Shown: piece by piece, positions 17,507-26,068 of the stretch | Layout of the letters: each line of letters starts with the position of its first letter | Position numbering within the stretch: the stretch's first letter is position 1 | Assembly (NCBI GenBank): GCA_016199985.1 | Contig: JACQFQ010000029.1 | Coordinates: 1 to 64,000 of the forward strand | DNA length: 64,000 bases | DNA from: Verrucomicrobiota bacterium | GTDB taxonomy: Bacteria; Verrucomicrobiota; Verrucomicrobiia; Limisphaerales; UBA11320 | Direction: 5' to 3' | Position numbers and translations under genes: made by a program | Notes under the pieces: generated by a model | What the model was told of the DNA's origin: nothing | Seen by the model: only the letters and a program-made list of their open reading frames with translations | Database searches by the model: none

Positions 17507-18733
17507 TTAGTATTTCGACGCTTTTTTCTCCGATGGACTTCCATAACTGGACCACCAGAACCAGAGCGCTCCGAGTCCGCCGCACACTGCTGCGCCGATG
17601 AAGTTTGCCTGCGGGCTGATGCTCCACAGCCACGCACCGAGGAGTGAGCCGGTCGTCACGATGGTATCGCGGATGAGGTAGTAAGCGCCATAGGTGCGCG
17701 CGCGGAGTTCGGGCAAGGCTTGGGCGATGATAAGGGCTTTGCGGGCGGGTTCGCCGAATTCCTTCAGCCCGCGCACGGCAAAGGCGACCGCGAGCCAGGT
17801 GAAGTTGTGCGCGAAAAGCAGCGTCACGGGAAACAACGTGAAGAAGATGAACGTGACGAACACAAACGGACGCTGACCGTGCTTGTCGGCCAGGTGTGCA
17901 ACGGGGATGTAGCAGAGCATCGCCGTTATCATTTCGATGGCAACGAGCCAGCCGAATTGTTCGGCGGTTACCCCTCCTTGGTCCATCGCCCAGAGGATGA
18001 CGAATGCATAAGGCAACCGCTCGCAGAAGCGGATGAGGATGTCACTCACCAGCAATTCGCGAAGTGTCGGGTTGAACAACTTCACGATGCCGAGAAAAGA
18101 GATGCTTAGCTCAGCTCTATTTGGACTGGCAGATCCCACGGTTGGCGAATCGGCTATGCACCATTGGAAAAGCGTAGTCGCTACGTTCAGTGTAATGCAA
18201 CCGAGCAAAGCCAGGCGCACGCCGTGTTCCCAACCGTAGCGCGTGATGAGCCAACCGCCCACCAACGGCCCGACCATCATCGGCACGCGACGGATCATGG
18301 ATTGAACGCCGACGCCCATCGTGTGCTGGCGTTTGTCGAGCGACGTGGCGACCACCGCGAAGGTCGCGGGCAACGACAGTGCGCTCCATGCCAGAAAGAG
18401 AAAGACACCGAGCACAAGCGCCAGCCAATGCTGCCACACGAGCACGATGACGTAGCCCGCAAGGGAAAGGGCGCTAAACAGAAGCAATGAACGGCGTTGC
18501 CCCCAATGGTCGGTCAACCAGCCGCCCGGATAGGCGTAAACCGCGCCAAGCAAAGTTTGGAGGCCGTCAAACAGACCGATGATGAGCACTCCCGCGCCAA
18601 GAGTTTCGAGATACTTGGGGGCAAAACCCAGCCAGAGCCTTTCGCCAGTTCCCGCGAGAACCAGCGCCACGAGCAACAGCACCGTGTTACGGCGCAGCGC
18701 AAGGAAATCGGCGATACTGCGCCAGCGGTTCAC
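17507..18733 (-). CDS. MFS transporter
   Basis: 408 residues with about 12 hydrophobic helices. The MFS loop 2-3 signature is visible as GGWLTDHWGQRRSLL and a second copy in the C-half as AHLADKHGQRPFVF. It overlaps the upstream DUF2148 gene by 4 bp, which implies translational coupling, and precedes the EamA gene. MFS members next to chrB genes have been described as alternative resistance pumps in chromate clusters, so an oxyanion or redox-stress export role is plausible; the sequence alone does not reveal the substrate. Confidence 0.88.
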   Translation of the reverse strand: MNRWRSIADFLALRRNTVLLLVALVLAGTGERLWLGFAPKYLETLGAGVLIIGLFDGLQTLLGAVYAYPGGWLTDHWGQRRSLLLFSALSLAGYVIVLVWQHWLALVLGVFLFLAWSALSLPATFAVVATSLDKRQHTMGVGVQSMIRRVPMMVGPLVGGWLITRYGWEHGVRLALLGCITLNVATTLFQWCIADSPTVGSASPNRAELSISFLGIVKLFNPTLRELLVSDILIRFCERLPYAFVILWAMDQGGVTAEQFGWLVAIEMITAMLCYIPVAHLADKHGQRPFVFVTFIFFTLFPVTLLFAHNFTWLAVAFAVRGLKEFGEPARKALIIAQALPELRARTYGAYYLIRDTIVTTGSLLGAWLWSISPQANFIGAAVCGGLGALWFWWSSYGSPSEKKASKY

Positions 18734-19341
18734 GCGGGGAATTCTATCTCCGGCATCTTCTTGTCGAAGAAAATGTTTTTATGGCTCACGCTCATGGACA
18801 ACGCCACAGCAAGGTCGGCTTGGATGACTTTCAAGTGTCTTGCGGCGGCGGCGATTCGCGTCTGGCAGCGCGTGTCAATGTTGTTGAGGCTCGCCGTCTT
18901 TGCCGCCGAACCTATGGCGATTCCTAAATCAAGCGCGCGAAGCTGGCAAACCGGGCCGCTGAATTGCCAGTCAGTCGAGCCAGGAGTTGCGTGGGCTGGT
19001 TTGGCTTGAAGAAATTCCGCGCAAGTGGCGTATCCACACGCCCCGCAATCGTATTGTGGCGGATACCAGCCACAAAGTCCGATGAACAAAACCAAGTCCA
19101 GCTTTTCCGCCGTGTCCGCATCCCGATGCCAGATGGCTTCCTTGTGTTTGTCGCCTTGCGCCCGCAACCAGTCTGCAAGCTTTTTCAACGTGGGCTTGTC
19201 CTCAACGAGAACCGTTTCGATAAACGGCGTTCCGCCCTTCAAGAAAAGTTGGCCGCCGCTCTTGGGCGCAGTCATTGCAGCCACAGCGCAAAGCTTGGCG
19301 ACGTGGCGGACGGATTCCATAAACATTTCGTGTTGATTCAT
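18730..19341 (-). CDS. DUF2148 ferredoxin-like protein
   Basis: ATG 19341 is preceded by a strong AAGGAGG ribosome site, so the longer frame from 19419 is rejected. The 203-residue product has a cysteine cluster (LCGWYPPQYDCGACGYATCAEF) resembling the iron-sulfur binding motif of DUF2148 'ferredoxin domain-containing' proteins, with a further Cys in VCQLRALDLGIAIGSAAKTA. The C-terminal half is alpha-helical. It sits between the ChrB-C paralogue (10-bp gap) and the MFS gene (4-bp overlap). A redox function, for instance handling electrons for chromate or another oxidant, is inference; the family itself is uncharacterised. Confidence 0.78.
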   Translation of the reverse strand: MNQHEMFMESVRHVAKLCAVAAMTAPKSGGQLFLKGGTPFIETVLVEDKPTLKKLADWLRAQGDKHKEAIWHRDADTAEKLDLVLFIGLCGWYPPQYDCGACGYATCAEFLQAKPAHATPGSTDWQFSGPVCQLRALDLGIAIGSAAKTASLNNIDTRCQTRIAAAARHLKVIQADLAVALSMSVSHKNIFFDKKMPEIEFPA

Positions 19342-19351
19342 GCGGGCCTCC

Positions 19352-19783
19352 TTATTTTGTCTGAACCCGTCGTTGGCACTCGGCGTAGAGCGCGTCATAA
19401 ACCATGGATTCACTTTCAAGAATTTCGTGGTCGCTCAAACCGAGCGCGTTAAAACCAAACGCCACCCAGCGCAAGCCTTCGCCCGCTGGATGCGGATTCG
19501 CTGGATGCCCGTCTGCCGCCCGCACAATTTCGGCAAGCAGCCGGAGCGCGGGGTCATCGAGCCGATACTTTTTCACGATGGAATCGAAGGACACGTCTTC
19601 GCCGTGATGTCCCAATTCACAGCCCTCAATGTCAAACGGAGTCGCGCCAAGCTCCTTCGCCTTGGCCTCGACCTGAGCCGTCGGCACAAACAGAAACTCG
19701 GCCTGTGGATCAACGAATTTCGTAATGAGCCACGGGCAGGCCACGCGGTCCACTTTCACATTCTCACGAGTGATCCATTTCAT
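19352..19783 (-). CDS. stand-alone ChrB C-terminal domain protein
   Basis: 143 residues: WITRENVKVDRVACPWLITKF, then VDPQAEFLFVP, FDIEGCELGHHGEDVSFDSI and RLLAEIVRAADGH. This is the ChrB C-terminal domain (the 'RPxxDRxxxxWLIxxFIDP...HxG..C' pattern) without the N-terminal half. It lies 16 bp after the full-length chrB and shares this domain with it, so it arose by duplication. ChrB proteins regulate chromate resistance operons. Whether the short form binds metal, acts as a co-regulator or has an enzymatic role is unknown. Confidence 0.85.
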   Translation of the reverse strand: MKWITRENVKVDRVACPWLITKFVDPQAEFLFVPTAQVEAKAKELGATPFDIEGCELGHHGEDVSFDSIVKKYRLDDPALRLLAEIVRAADGHPANPHPAGEGLRWVAFGFNALGLSDHEILESESMVYDALYAECQRRVQTK

Positions 19784-19799
19784 TGCGAGGATTTGCGGT

Positions 19800-20771
19800 T
19801 CATTTGCGTAATTGCTGATGGAGCGCGTCGAAACATTCGCCGCCGCGCTTCAATAGTTCCTCATCACTCAAGCCGCTCTTGGCCCACCCCTTCAACACTT
19901 GGTCAATGCCAACGCAGCCGGTCGTTTGGAACTTGCCGTCTTCCAAGTCGGCGTCATGCACCATCTCAGCGATCTTCAACACGGCTTTGTCCGCAATGCC
20001 GAAACGCTTGACCAAGGTTTCAAAGGTGCAGTCGTCGCCGTGGTGGGAAAACTCCACTTCAAACATATCGTAGGGTATGGCGTCGCGATGTTTCGCCGGG
20101 TCGGTGGCGAAGATAAATTTGGCCTTGGGGTCAATGAACTTGCGGATGAGCCAGGCAGACCCAACGCGGTCAATTTCCGGCCGTGGCCGGGTGAGCCACG
20201 TTTTGCCGACGAAATTCTTCGTGGTCAACAGCACCGAAGCTTTCAATTTCGCACTCCGCAGACCGGCGGCGCGCTTAAGGAGCATCTGTGCGTCCTGTGC
20301 TCGTGAGCAGTCGAAGAAGTCAATCTTGCGGATGTCCTCGAACTGGCGGGTCAGCTTTTCCAAGTCTGCTGTGGATGAATCGCCAAGGCGTTTTTTGTTT
20401 TGAGCAATCAGTTGCGTAAGCGCGGGGAGCAGCGCGCCATAGTCAACGGCCCGTGCTTCATTGAACTGACGAACGATGTCCTCATTGCTCAATCCCTCGA
20501 TTTCGGTGACGTGAATAATTGTGGCTTCACCACCGCCGTCGCGCACCTGTTGCGCCAGCCATTGCAACCGCTCGTGGTGGTCCGGCTTGTCAGGAAGGAG
20601 GTAGGCGGACGTTTTCAGCGGTAGCGCCCCGCATTTTTTTAACTGCCGCCAGAGGTTGACTCTCGCAGTGCCCTTTTTGGTTGGCAGCCCATACATCAGG
20701 AGAAGCCATTTGTTCGGAACAATCACGGGCGGCACGCTACCAAATGTAATAGATATGGCAACTTGCAACAT
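19800..20771 (-). CDS. chrB: chromate resistance protein ChrB
   Basis: The N-terminal half carries the ChrB start pattern (NKWLLLMYGLPTKKGTARVN, then WRQLKKCGALPLKTSAYLLPD). The C-terminal half carries the ChrB-C domain (WLTRPRPEIDRVGSAWLIRKF, FDPKAKFIF-like, FEVEFSHHGDDCTFE, EMVHDADLEDGKF). In Proteobacteria ChrB is a chromate-responsive transcription regulator of the chr operon. The start is uncertain: GTG 20777, ATG 20771, or GTG 20726, the last matching the usual family N-terminus best (about 308 residues). It is the first gene of the leftward operon and is divergent from the GMC oxidoreductase, so the 140-bp gap between them may be its operator. No chrA pump gene is present in the window. 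Confidence 0.88.
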   Translation of the reverse strand: MLQVAISITFGSVPPVIVPNKWLLLMYGLPTKKGTARVNLWRQLKKCGALPLKTSAYLLPDKPDHHERLQWLAQQVRDGGGEATIIHVTEIEGLSNEDIVRQFNEARAVDYGALLPALTQLIAQNKKRLGDSSTADLEKLTRQFEDIRKIDFFDCSRAQDAQMLLKRAAGLRSAKLKASVLLTTKNFVGKTWLTRPRPEIDRVGSAWLIRKFIDPKAKFIFATDPAKHRDAIPYDMFEVEFSHHGDDCTFETLVKRFGIADKAVLKIAEMVHDADLEDGKFQTTGCVGIDQVLKGWAKSGLSDEELLKRGGECFDALHQQLRK

Positions 20772-20915
20772 CTGCACAATCTCCTATTTTCATCGGCGAT
20801 GAAACGTCCGCTTTGGATTTCTCGTCCTCTCGTCTCTTTTGGCGCGGCCCTCCGTGCGCGCGAACATGGCCTTAAATGCGGCGGCCCTCCCGCGCCGACA
20901 ACCCCTGAATAGTTT

Positions 20916-23618
20916 ATGAATATCGGATCGCCCACTCAAAAAACTGATTTCACGCTCGACGTGTTTGGTCGCTACATCTGCAATACGTTCGAGGAAGCGC
21001 TGGCATCGTCGGACGCCACGTTCCGGGCTGGTGCTGCCGACACAAACGGAAACCCACTCCCTTGGCGCGGTGATCTTCGCCCATTTGACTACATTGTCAT
21101 TGGCGGCGGCACTTTCGGATCTGCCGTGGCCGAACATATCTGGAATCGCACGGGCAGTCGCAGTGAGCGCATCCTCGTGCTTGAAGGAGGACCATTCGCG
21201 CTGCCCGAACACGTCCAGAATTTGCCAATGATGAAGACTGGCGAAGTATGGGGGTTGCCGTGGAACTCCAATCAACAGAACCTCCAGTTTCAAGGGCTGG
21301 CGTATTGTCTCGGCGGTCGCTCCGTGTTTTGGGGCGGATGGTCGCCACGGTTGCTTGACTCCGAGTTGCTGAACACGGTCTGGCCGCAACCGGTGCTCGA
21401 TGATCTGAATGCGAAGACTTTGCCGAACGGCGGCAACGGTTATTTCCGGCAATCCGGTGAGCAGATCGGCGTCACGGAAACCAACGACTTTGTTTTCGGC
21501 GAACTTCATCACGCGCTTCGCGAACAGCTTTTCAAAGCCATCAATGCGAACTCGGTCACTGATGCTGTTCCACTCGGCAACCTTCCCGATGCGCCCCCGG
21601 TGGAAATTCGCAGCACTGCGCCCACGCTGCCAGACCTGGCCGACTTGCTTGGAGTGCTGCTTCCCAATCCATTGCCATCCACGCCGGCAGGTCTTGCTCA
21701 ACTTCAAACCGACTTGCTCAACAAAGTGAAACTCGAAGCGCCGCTCGCGGTGCAAGGCCGGGGGGCGCACTCGGGCTTTTTTCCAATGAACAAATTCAGT
21801 GCCGTGCCGCTGCTCATTCGCGCGGCGCGCGGCGCGTTTAACGACTCGCCTACCGACGACGTGAGAAAGCGACTGATGGTCGTGCCGCGTTGCCACGTCA
21901 GCAGTTTGAGCGTGACGAACGATGGGTCGAGTCGGCGCGTGAACGGGCTCAACACTGAGCGCGGTTTCATTTCCGTTCCGCCGGATACGAAGGTCATCAT
22001 TGCGCTGGGCACAATCGAGAGCACGCGGTTGGCTTTGGTGTCCTTGGGCAGTGACGGGCGCATCGGCGCGAATCTGATGGCGCACCTTCGTTCCAACATG
22101 GACATCCGTGTGCCGCGCGCGGCGCTCGCCTCGCTCCCTGCCGCTATCAACGCGCTGCAATCGTCCGCGTTGCTCCTGAAGGGCCAGCACAAGTTTGGGG
22201 ATGGCTCAAAGGGGCACTTCCATCTGCAAATCACCGCATCAGGGTTGGGAAGCGCGGGCGCGGATTCCGAGGCGGAGTTGTTCCAAAAGCTGCCGGACAT
22301 TGACGGACTTGAACAGCACTTGAAGGCGACGGATACGCACGTCGTCATCACGATTCGCGGTATCGGTGAGATGCAGCCAGGCAACCCCAACAGCAACGTG
22401 ACGCTTGATCTTGACACGAACCAGCAAGATTACGGTGTGCGGAAAGCATGGGTGAATCTCGTTCCGACACAGAAGGACCAGGAACTTTGGAACGCGATGG
22501 ATAAAGCATCCGATGATGTCGCTCATGCGTTCGGCGGCGGTTTTGACTTCGAGGTGTTCACGCCGCAAGGCATCAAAACCGCCAAGCCCGCATCCGGCGC
22601 AACACCGCGCACCGATCTCAAGACTGTGCTTCTCTACACACCCAAGAACGACCTCAATCCTCAAAACAAAGGTCGTCGCGATGCGCTCGGCACGACCCAC
22701 CACGAAGCTGGCACGCTCCGCATGGGGACTGACCCGACCAAATCCGTGACCAATGCGGATTGCCGCTTTCACGACGTGACCAATGCTTACGTTGTCGGCC
22801 CGGCTCTCTTTCCCACCATCGGCTCGCCCAATCCAATGCTCACCGGCATCGCGCTTGCGCGACGGCTCGGCGACCACTTAGTGCCGCCACCGAATCCGGC
22901 GAGCGTCGAACCAGGATTCACCTACTTGTTCGATGGGACGCAGAAGGCAGCCACTTTTTTCACGGACTGGCAGATGGCCGAGATGTCGGGAGGAGGCAAT
23001 CGCTTTGTCATCGTGGGCCGCTCATTGATCGCTCAACCCGGCAATGGCATTGGCCTGCTCTATTACATCGGGAAGCAATTCAATAACTTCACCTTGCGTC
23101 TCGATTTCTGCCTGCCGCACCCGCGCGGCGGGTTCAACGACAACTCCGGTGTCTTCGTGCGCTTCCGCGATCCACGCAAGCCGGTGTTGGCTGGAACTCC
23201 CGGACCAGACGTGCCCGGAAACCTCGCCACGGTAGCTGTGGATACCGGCTACGAAATCCAGATTGACGAGGAGGCGCGCGGCGATACGCGCAAGAACGAA
23301 GCCGACGGTCTGTTCTTCAACCGCACGGGAGCGATTTACAAAGTCAAAACCCAGGGAACGGCTGCCGGCCAGCAGAACTACACAAACAATCAGCGTCTCG
23401 CTCCCGGCGTTTGGCACTCTTACGAGATTAATGTGACCGACCGCAAATACGACGTGAAACTCAACAGCAAGCCCGCCACAACTTTCACCGCCGACCCCGC
23501 TGATCCGAACGAGAAGTTTCGCGGCAGAAAAAAGAGCGAAGACGCCGACTCCGGCTTCATCGGACTCCAAGTCCACACCGGCACAGTTGCGTTCGCCAAC
23601 ATCCGCATCACGCCTTGA
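20916..23618 (+). CDS. GMC-family oxidoreductase fused to a DUF1080 domain
   Basis: 900 residues in two parts. Residues ~50-660 form a GMC flavoenzyme: the FAD-binding Rossmann motif DYIVIGGGTFGSAVAEHI at 59-76, LEGGPF, and a GMC C-terminal block with HHEAGTLRMGTDP and then VVGPALFPTIGSPNPMLT, where the catalytic His/Asn pair should lie. Residues ~665-898 form a DUF1080 (3-keto-disaccharide hydrolase, LamG-like) domain (FTYLFDGTQ...ADWQM-like start, FTLRLDFCLP, NSGVFVRFRDP, GYEIQIDEE, WHSYEINVTDRKYDVKLN). GMC relatives include glucoside 3-dehydrogenases, so the fusion may oxidise a glycoside at C3 and cleave the product. No signal peptide is evident. It is first in a rightward operon with DUF1259 and regulator genes. 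Confidence 0.88.
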   Translation: MNIGSPTQKTDFTLDVFGRYICNTFEEALASSDATFRAGAADTNGNPLPWRGDLRPFDYIVIGGGTFGSAVAEHIWNRTGSRSERILVLEGGPFALPEHVQNLPMMKTGEVWGLPWNSNQQNLQFQGLAYCLGGRSVFWGGWSPRLLDSELLNTVWPQPVLDDLNAKTLPNGGNGYFRQSGEQIGVTETNDFVFGELHHALREQLFKAINANSVTDAVPLGNLPDAPPVEIRSTAPTLPDLADLLGVLLPNPLPSTPAGLAQLQTDLLNKVKLEAPLAVQGRGAHSGFFPMNKFSAVPLLIRAARGAFNDSPTDDVRKRLMVVPRCHVSSLSVTNDGSSRRVNGLNTERGFISVPPDTKVIIALGTIESTRLALVSLGSDGRIGANLMAHLRSNMDIRVPRAALASLPAAINALQSSALLLKGQHKFGDGSKGHFHLQITASGLGSAGADSEAELFQKLPDIDGLEQHLKATDTHVVITIRGIGEMQPGNPNSNVTLDLDTNQQDYGVRKAWVNLVPTQKDQELWNAMDKASDDVAHAFGGGFDFEVFTPQGIKTAKPASGATPRTDLKTVLLYTPKNDLNPQNKGRRDALGTTHHEAGTLRMGTDPTKSVTNADCRFHDVTNAYVVGPALFPTIGSPNPMLTGIALARRLGDHLVPPPNPASVEPGFTYLFDGTQKAATFFTDWQMAEMSGGGNRFVIVGRSLIAQPGNGIGLLYYIGKQFNNFTLRLDFCLPHPRGGFNDNSGVFVRFRDPRKPVLAGTPGPDVPGNLATVAVDTGYEIQIDEEARGDTRKNEADGLFFNRTGAIYKVKTQGTAAGQQNYTNNQRLAPGVWHSYEINVTDRKYDVKLNSKPATTFTADPADPNEKFRGRKKSEDADSGFIGLQVHTGTVAFANIRITP

Positions 23619-23656
23619 AGGAATTACCGGAACAGCCTTTTAACCAACGAGTCATT

Positions 23657-24547
23657 ATGAAAAAAATTATCCTATTTGCATTCTGTGCCGTGAATCTGTG
23701 CTGTCATGGCGCAGGACTCGACACCGCGAAAATCGAGCAACTCACTGGCGTCAAAGGCACGCTAAACACCAACGAGGGCGTCTTCAAAGTCACCTTGCCG
23801 CGCAACGACGTGAAAATCTCCGTGGACGGCTGGACGATGCCACCGTTCATGGGACTGGCTTCATGGGCGGCGTTCACTGAACAAAAGACCGACGACACAA
23901 TGGTCATGGGCGACACGGTGCTGTTTCAGGACGAAGTGAGTCCCGCGATGAGCGTCGCCTTGGACAACGGCCTTTCCGTCACGGCGCTGCACAATCATTT
24001 CTTCTATGACGAGCCGAAGGCTTATTTTATGCACATCAGCGGCATGGGCGAGGCTGACAAGCTCGCCGCCGCCGTTCGCAAGGTGTGGGACAAGGTGAAG
24101 GAAATCCGCGCGGCGAATCCGCAGCCGGGGAAAACATTCGGCGGCGCGGCCATGCCCGCGATGAATTCCATCACCGGCAAGACCATCGAAGACCTTCTCG
24201 GCGTCAAAGGCCAGGCCAACAACGGCATGTTCAAGGTTGTTATCGGCCGCACGACAAAAATGCCATGCGGTTGCGAGATGACCAAAGACATGGGCGTGAA
24301 CACTTGGGCGGCGTTTGCCGGTGCGGATGACAATGCGCTCGTGGATGGCGACTTCGCCGTGTTGGAGAACGAATTGCAATCGGTGTTGAAATCGCTCCGC
24401 CAGGACGGGATCAACATCGTGGCGATTCACAGTCACATGACGCAGGAGAACCCGCGCATTCTCTTTCTGCACTATTGGGGCAGAGGGGAATCTGCCGCGC
24501 TGGCGCGAAGCCTCAAGAAGGCGCTCGAAACACAGACCAAGCAATGA
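23657..24547 (+). CDS. secreted DUF1259 (LppY/LpqO-like) protein with two repeats
   Basis: ATG 23657 gives 296 residues with a signal peptide (MKKIILFAFCAVNLCCHGAG). Two homologous halves follow: IEQLTGVKGTLNTNEGVFKV ... MGLASWAAF ... VTALHNHFFYDEPKAYFMHI and IEDLLGVKGQANNGMFKVVI ... MGVNTWAAF ... IVAIHSHMTQENPRILFLHY. The paired 'LHNHF' and 'IHSHM' His residues could bind metal. This is the DUF1259 family known from mycobacterial lipoproteins LppY/LpqO and from environmental bacteria; no activity is established. It starts 38 bp after the GMC gene, and its stop overlaps the next gene's start (ATGA). Confidence 0.85.
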   Translation: MKKIILFAFCAVNLCCHGAGLDTAKIEQLTGVKGTLNTNEGVFKVTLPRNDVKISVDGWTMPPFMGLASWAAFTEQKTDDTMVMGDTVLFQDEVSPAMSVALDNGLSVTALHNHFFYDEPKAYFMHISGMGEADKLAAAVRKVWDKVKEIRAANPQPGKTFGGAAMPAMNSITGKTIEDLLGVKGQANNGMFKVVIGRTTKMPCGCEMTKDMGVNTWAAFAGADDNALVDGDFAVLENELQSVLKSLRQDGINIVAIHSHMTQENPRILFLHYWGRGESAALARSLKKALETQTKQ

Positions 24548-24960
24548 AAGCAGCCACACGGAAATACGCTGCCAGCAGTGCTAACGAAACCACGGCGCTC
24601 CTACGGAGTTTCAGCAGAATCCGAATCCTGCACGTTACTCCCGCAAAGCCAGTGCAAGGTCTCCAGATTCGTGAAAAGTTGGAGAGTCGCGACTGCCCTG
24701 TTGATGCCCCTGCCTTGAGTCGGATGCTCCGCAAAATGGTTCGCAACGGCTGGCTGAAAAACAACAGCCCTCTTGGTAGCGGTCACGTTCAGCGAGACTA
24801 TTCCCTGACGCCGAAAGGCCGCAAAGTGCTGAATCTAACACGGGAACGATTGAAGGGGCTAATGGTGGTGTTGGAAGCTGGGGACGGGCCACGAGTCCGT
24901 GAGGTTTCCAGGGGCGACCTCACCCGCTCGCGCGTAGTTCCCGGACAGTTACTCAAATAA
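24544..24960 (+). CDS. winged-helix (PadR/MarR-like) transcription regulator
   Basis: 138 residues from an ATG that overlaps the preceding stop codon (ATGA at 24544-24547). A winged-helix fold is readable: LLRSFSRIRILHVTPAKPVQ, recognition region GLQIREKLE...APALSRMLRKMVRNGWLK, then wing GHVQRDYSLTPKGRKVLNL, as in PadR regulators. No ligand domain is present beyond a helical tail. Translational coupling to the DUF1259 gene suggests it regulates this operon; the target site is unidentified. Confidence 0.75.
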   Translation: MKAATRKYAASSANETTALLRSFSRIRILHVTPAKPVQGLQIREKLESRDCPVDAPALSRMLRKMVRNGWLKNNSPLGSGHVQRDYSLTPKGRKVLNLTRERLKGLMVVLEAGDGPRVREVSRGDLTRSRVVPGQLLK

Positions 24961-24972
24961 CCGAAACAATTT

Positions 24973-24991
24973 CTTCGGGATGATCCCGAAG
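24973..24991 (+). terminator. hairpin after the regulator gene
   Basis: CTTCGGGA at 24973-24980 and TCCCGAAG at 24984-24991 form a perfect 8-bp stem with a 3-nt loop in the 49-bp gap before the next gene. No U tract follows, so it may attenuate or protect the transcript rather than terminate it fully. Confidence 0.35.
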
Positions 24992-25009
24992 AGGAACGAA
25001 AGGAATCAA

Positions 25010-25378
25010 ATGAAAACCAGAATCAAACGGATAGTGTTCGCAGCATCAGCATTGTTGTTGTTGGGAGTTGCGGCGGTATTTGCTCAACCGAAGGGCGATA
25101 CCGTCACGGTCAAGGGCGAGGTCGTGGACTTGTGGTGTTACCTCGAAGGCGGCGACCACGGAGCAGAACACAAAAAGTGCGGGACTGCGTGCGCCAAAGC
25201 AGGAAATCCCATCGGCCTGCTCACCGAGAAAGGCGAAATCTATGTGATGATGGGAATCAAAGACCATCAGCCGGGCAAGGACGTTCTCATTGAGAAAATG
25301 TCCGAAACCGTCACGGTGGAAGGAACACTCGTCAAGAAGGGCGGCACACAAGTCATCTACGTCTCCACGGTAAAGTGA
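25010..25378 (+). CDS. small secreted protein with conserved Cys residues
   Basis: ATG 25010 with a GAAAGGA ribosome site gives 122 residues. A signal peptide (MKTRIKRIVFAASALLLLGVAAVFAQ) precedes a compact domain: TVTVKGEVVDLWCYLEG, HKKCGTACAKAGNPIGLLTE, GEIYVMMG, ETVTVEGTLVKKGGTQVIYV. The Cys/His arrangement (WCY...H..CGTACAK) is seen in small exported proteins of acidobacteria and verrucomicrobia and could bind a metal or haem, but no function is known to me. It belongs to the rightward operon. Confidence 0.75.
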   Translation: MKTRIKRIVFAASALLLLGVAAVFAQPKGDTVTVKGEVVDLWCYLEGGDHGAEHKKCGTACAKAGNPIGLLTEKGEIYVMMGIKDHQPGKDVLIEKMSETVTVEGTLVKKGGTQVIYVSTVK

Positions 25379-25435
25379 ACCACTACGCTTCATCGGCAGG
25401 GCGGAGACAACCGCCTGCCGGTGAATCGCACAACT

Positions 25436-26059
25436 ATGAATAAGCTGCTCAACGCACTCCTCGTGATGACGAGCTTGATGACCACCGCCGCGCTCGCCGA
25501 GACCGTCAATTTCGACGATGCCAAAATAGGCGAAACCCCCGCTGGCTGGATCGCGACCAAGACCGGCAGCGGCAGTGCGAAGTGGACAATCGAGAGGGAC
25601 GACACCGCGCCGAGCAAGCCGAACGTCCTCAAACAATCCGGCGAAGCGACCTACCCGGTTTGCATCAAAGACGACACGAGCCTCAAGGACGGTTTTGTCG
25701 AAGTGAAGTTCAAGCCTGTCGGCGGCAAGGAAGATCAGGCGGGCGGCGTCGTCTGGCGCGCAAAGGACGCCGACAATTATTACATCGCCCGCGCCAACGC
25801 GCTTGAAGACAACGTGACCATTTATCACACGATCAGGGGCAGCCGCGTCTCGTTCAAGAGCATGAACACCAAAGTTGCGCCCGGTGTTTGGCACACGTTG
25901 CGCGTGGATTTTGCGGGAAACAGATTCACCGTGACGTTCGACGGGAAGAAAGTCATCGAAACTACAGATGACAACTTCGCGGAAGCTGGCAAGGTCGGCG
26001 TCTGGACGAAGGCCGACAGCGTGACGCTGTTCGATGATTTCACTTACGGTAGCAAATAA
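25436..26059 (+). CDS. secreted DUF1080/LamG-like protein
   Basis: ATG 25436 gives 207 residues; the frame opens at a GTG at 25421. A signal peptide (MNKLLNALLVMTSLMTTAALAE) is followed by a jelly-roll domain: FDDAKIGETPAGWIATKTGS, FVEVKFKPVGGKEDQAGGVV, NYYIARANALEDNVTIYH, WHTLRVDFAGNRFTVTFDGK, VGVWTKADSVTLFDDF. This is the concanavalin-like/DUF1080 pattern, similar to the domain fused to the GMC enzyme five genes upstream. Binding or cleaving glycosides is inferred. The next gene starts 9 bp later. Confidence 0.8.
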   Translation: MNKLLNALLVMTSLMTTAALAETVNFDDAKIGETPAGWIATKTGSGSAKWTIERDDTAPSKPNVLKQSGEATYPVCIKDDTSLKDGFVEVKFKPVGGKEDQAGGVVWRAKDADNYYIARANALEDNVTIYHTIRGSRVSFKSMNTKVAPGVWHTLRVDFAGNRFTVTFDGKKVIETTDDNFAEAGKVGVWTKADSVTLFDDFTYGSK

Positions 26060-26068
26060 CTCTCACCT

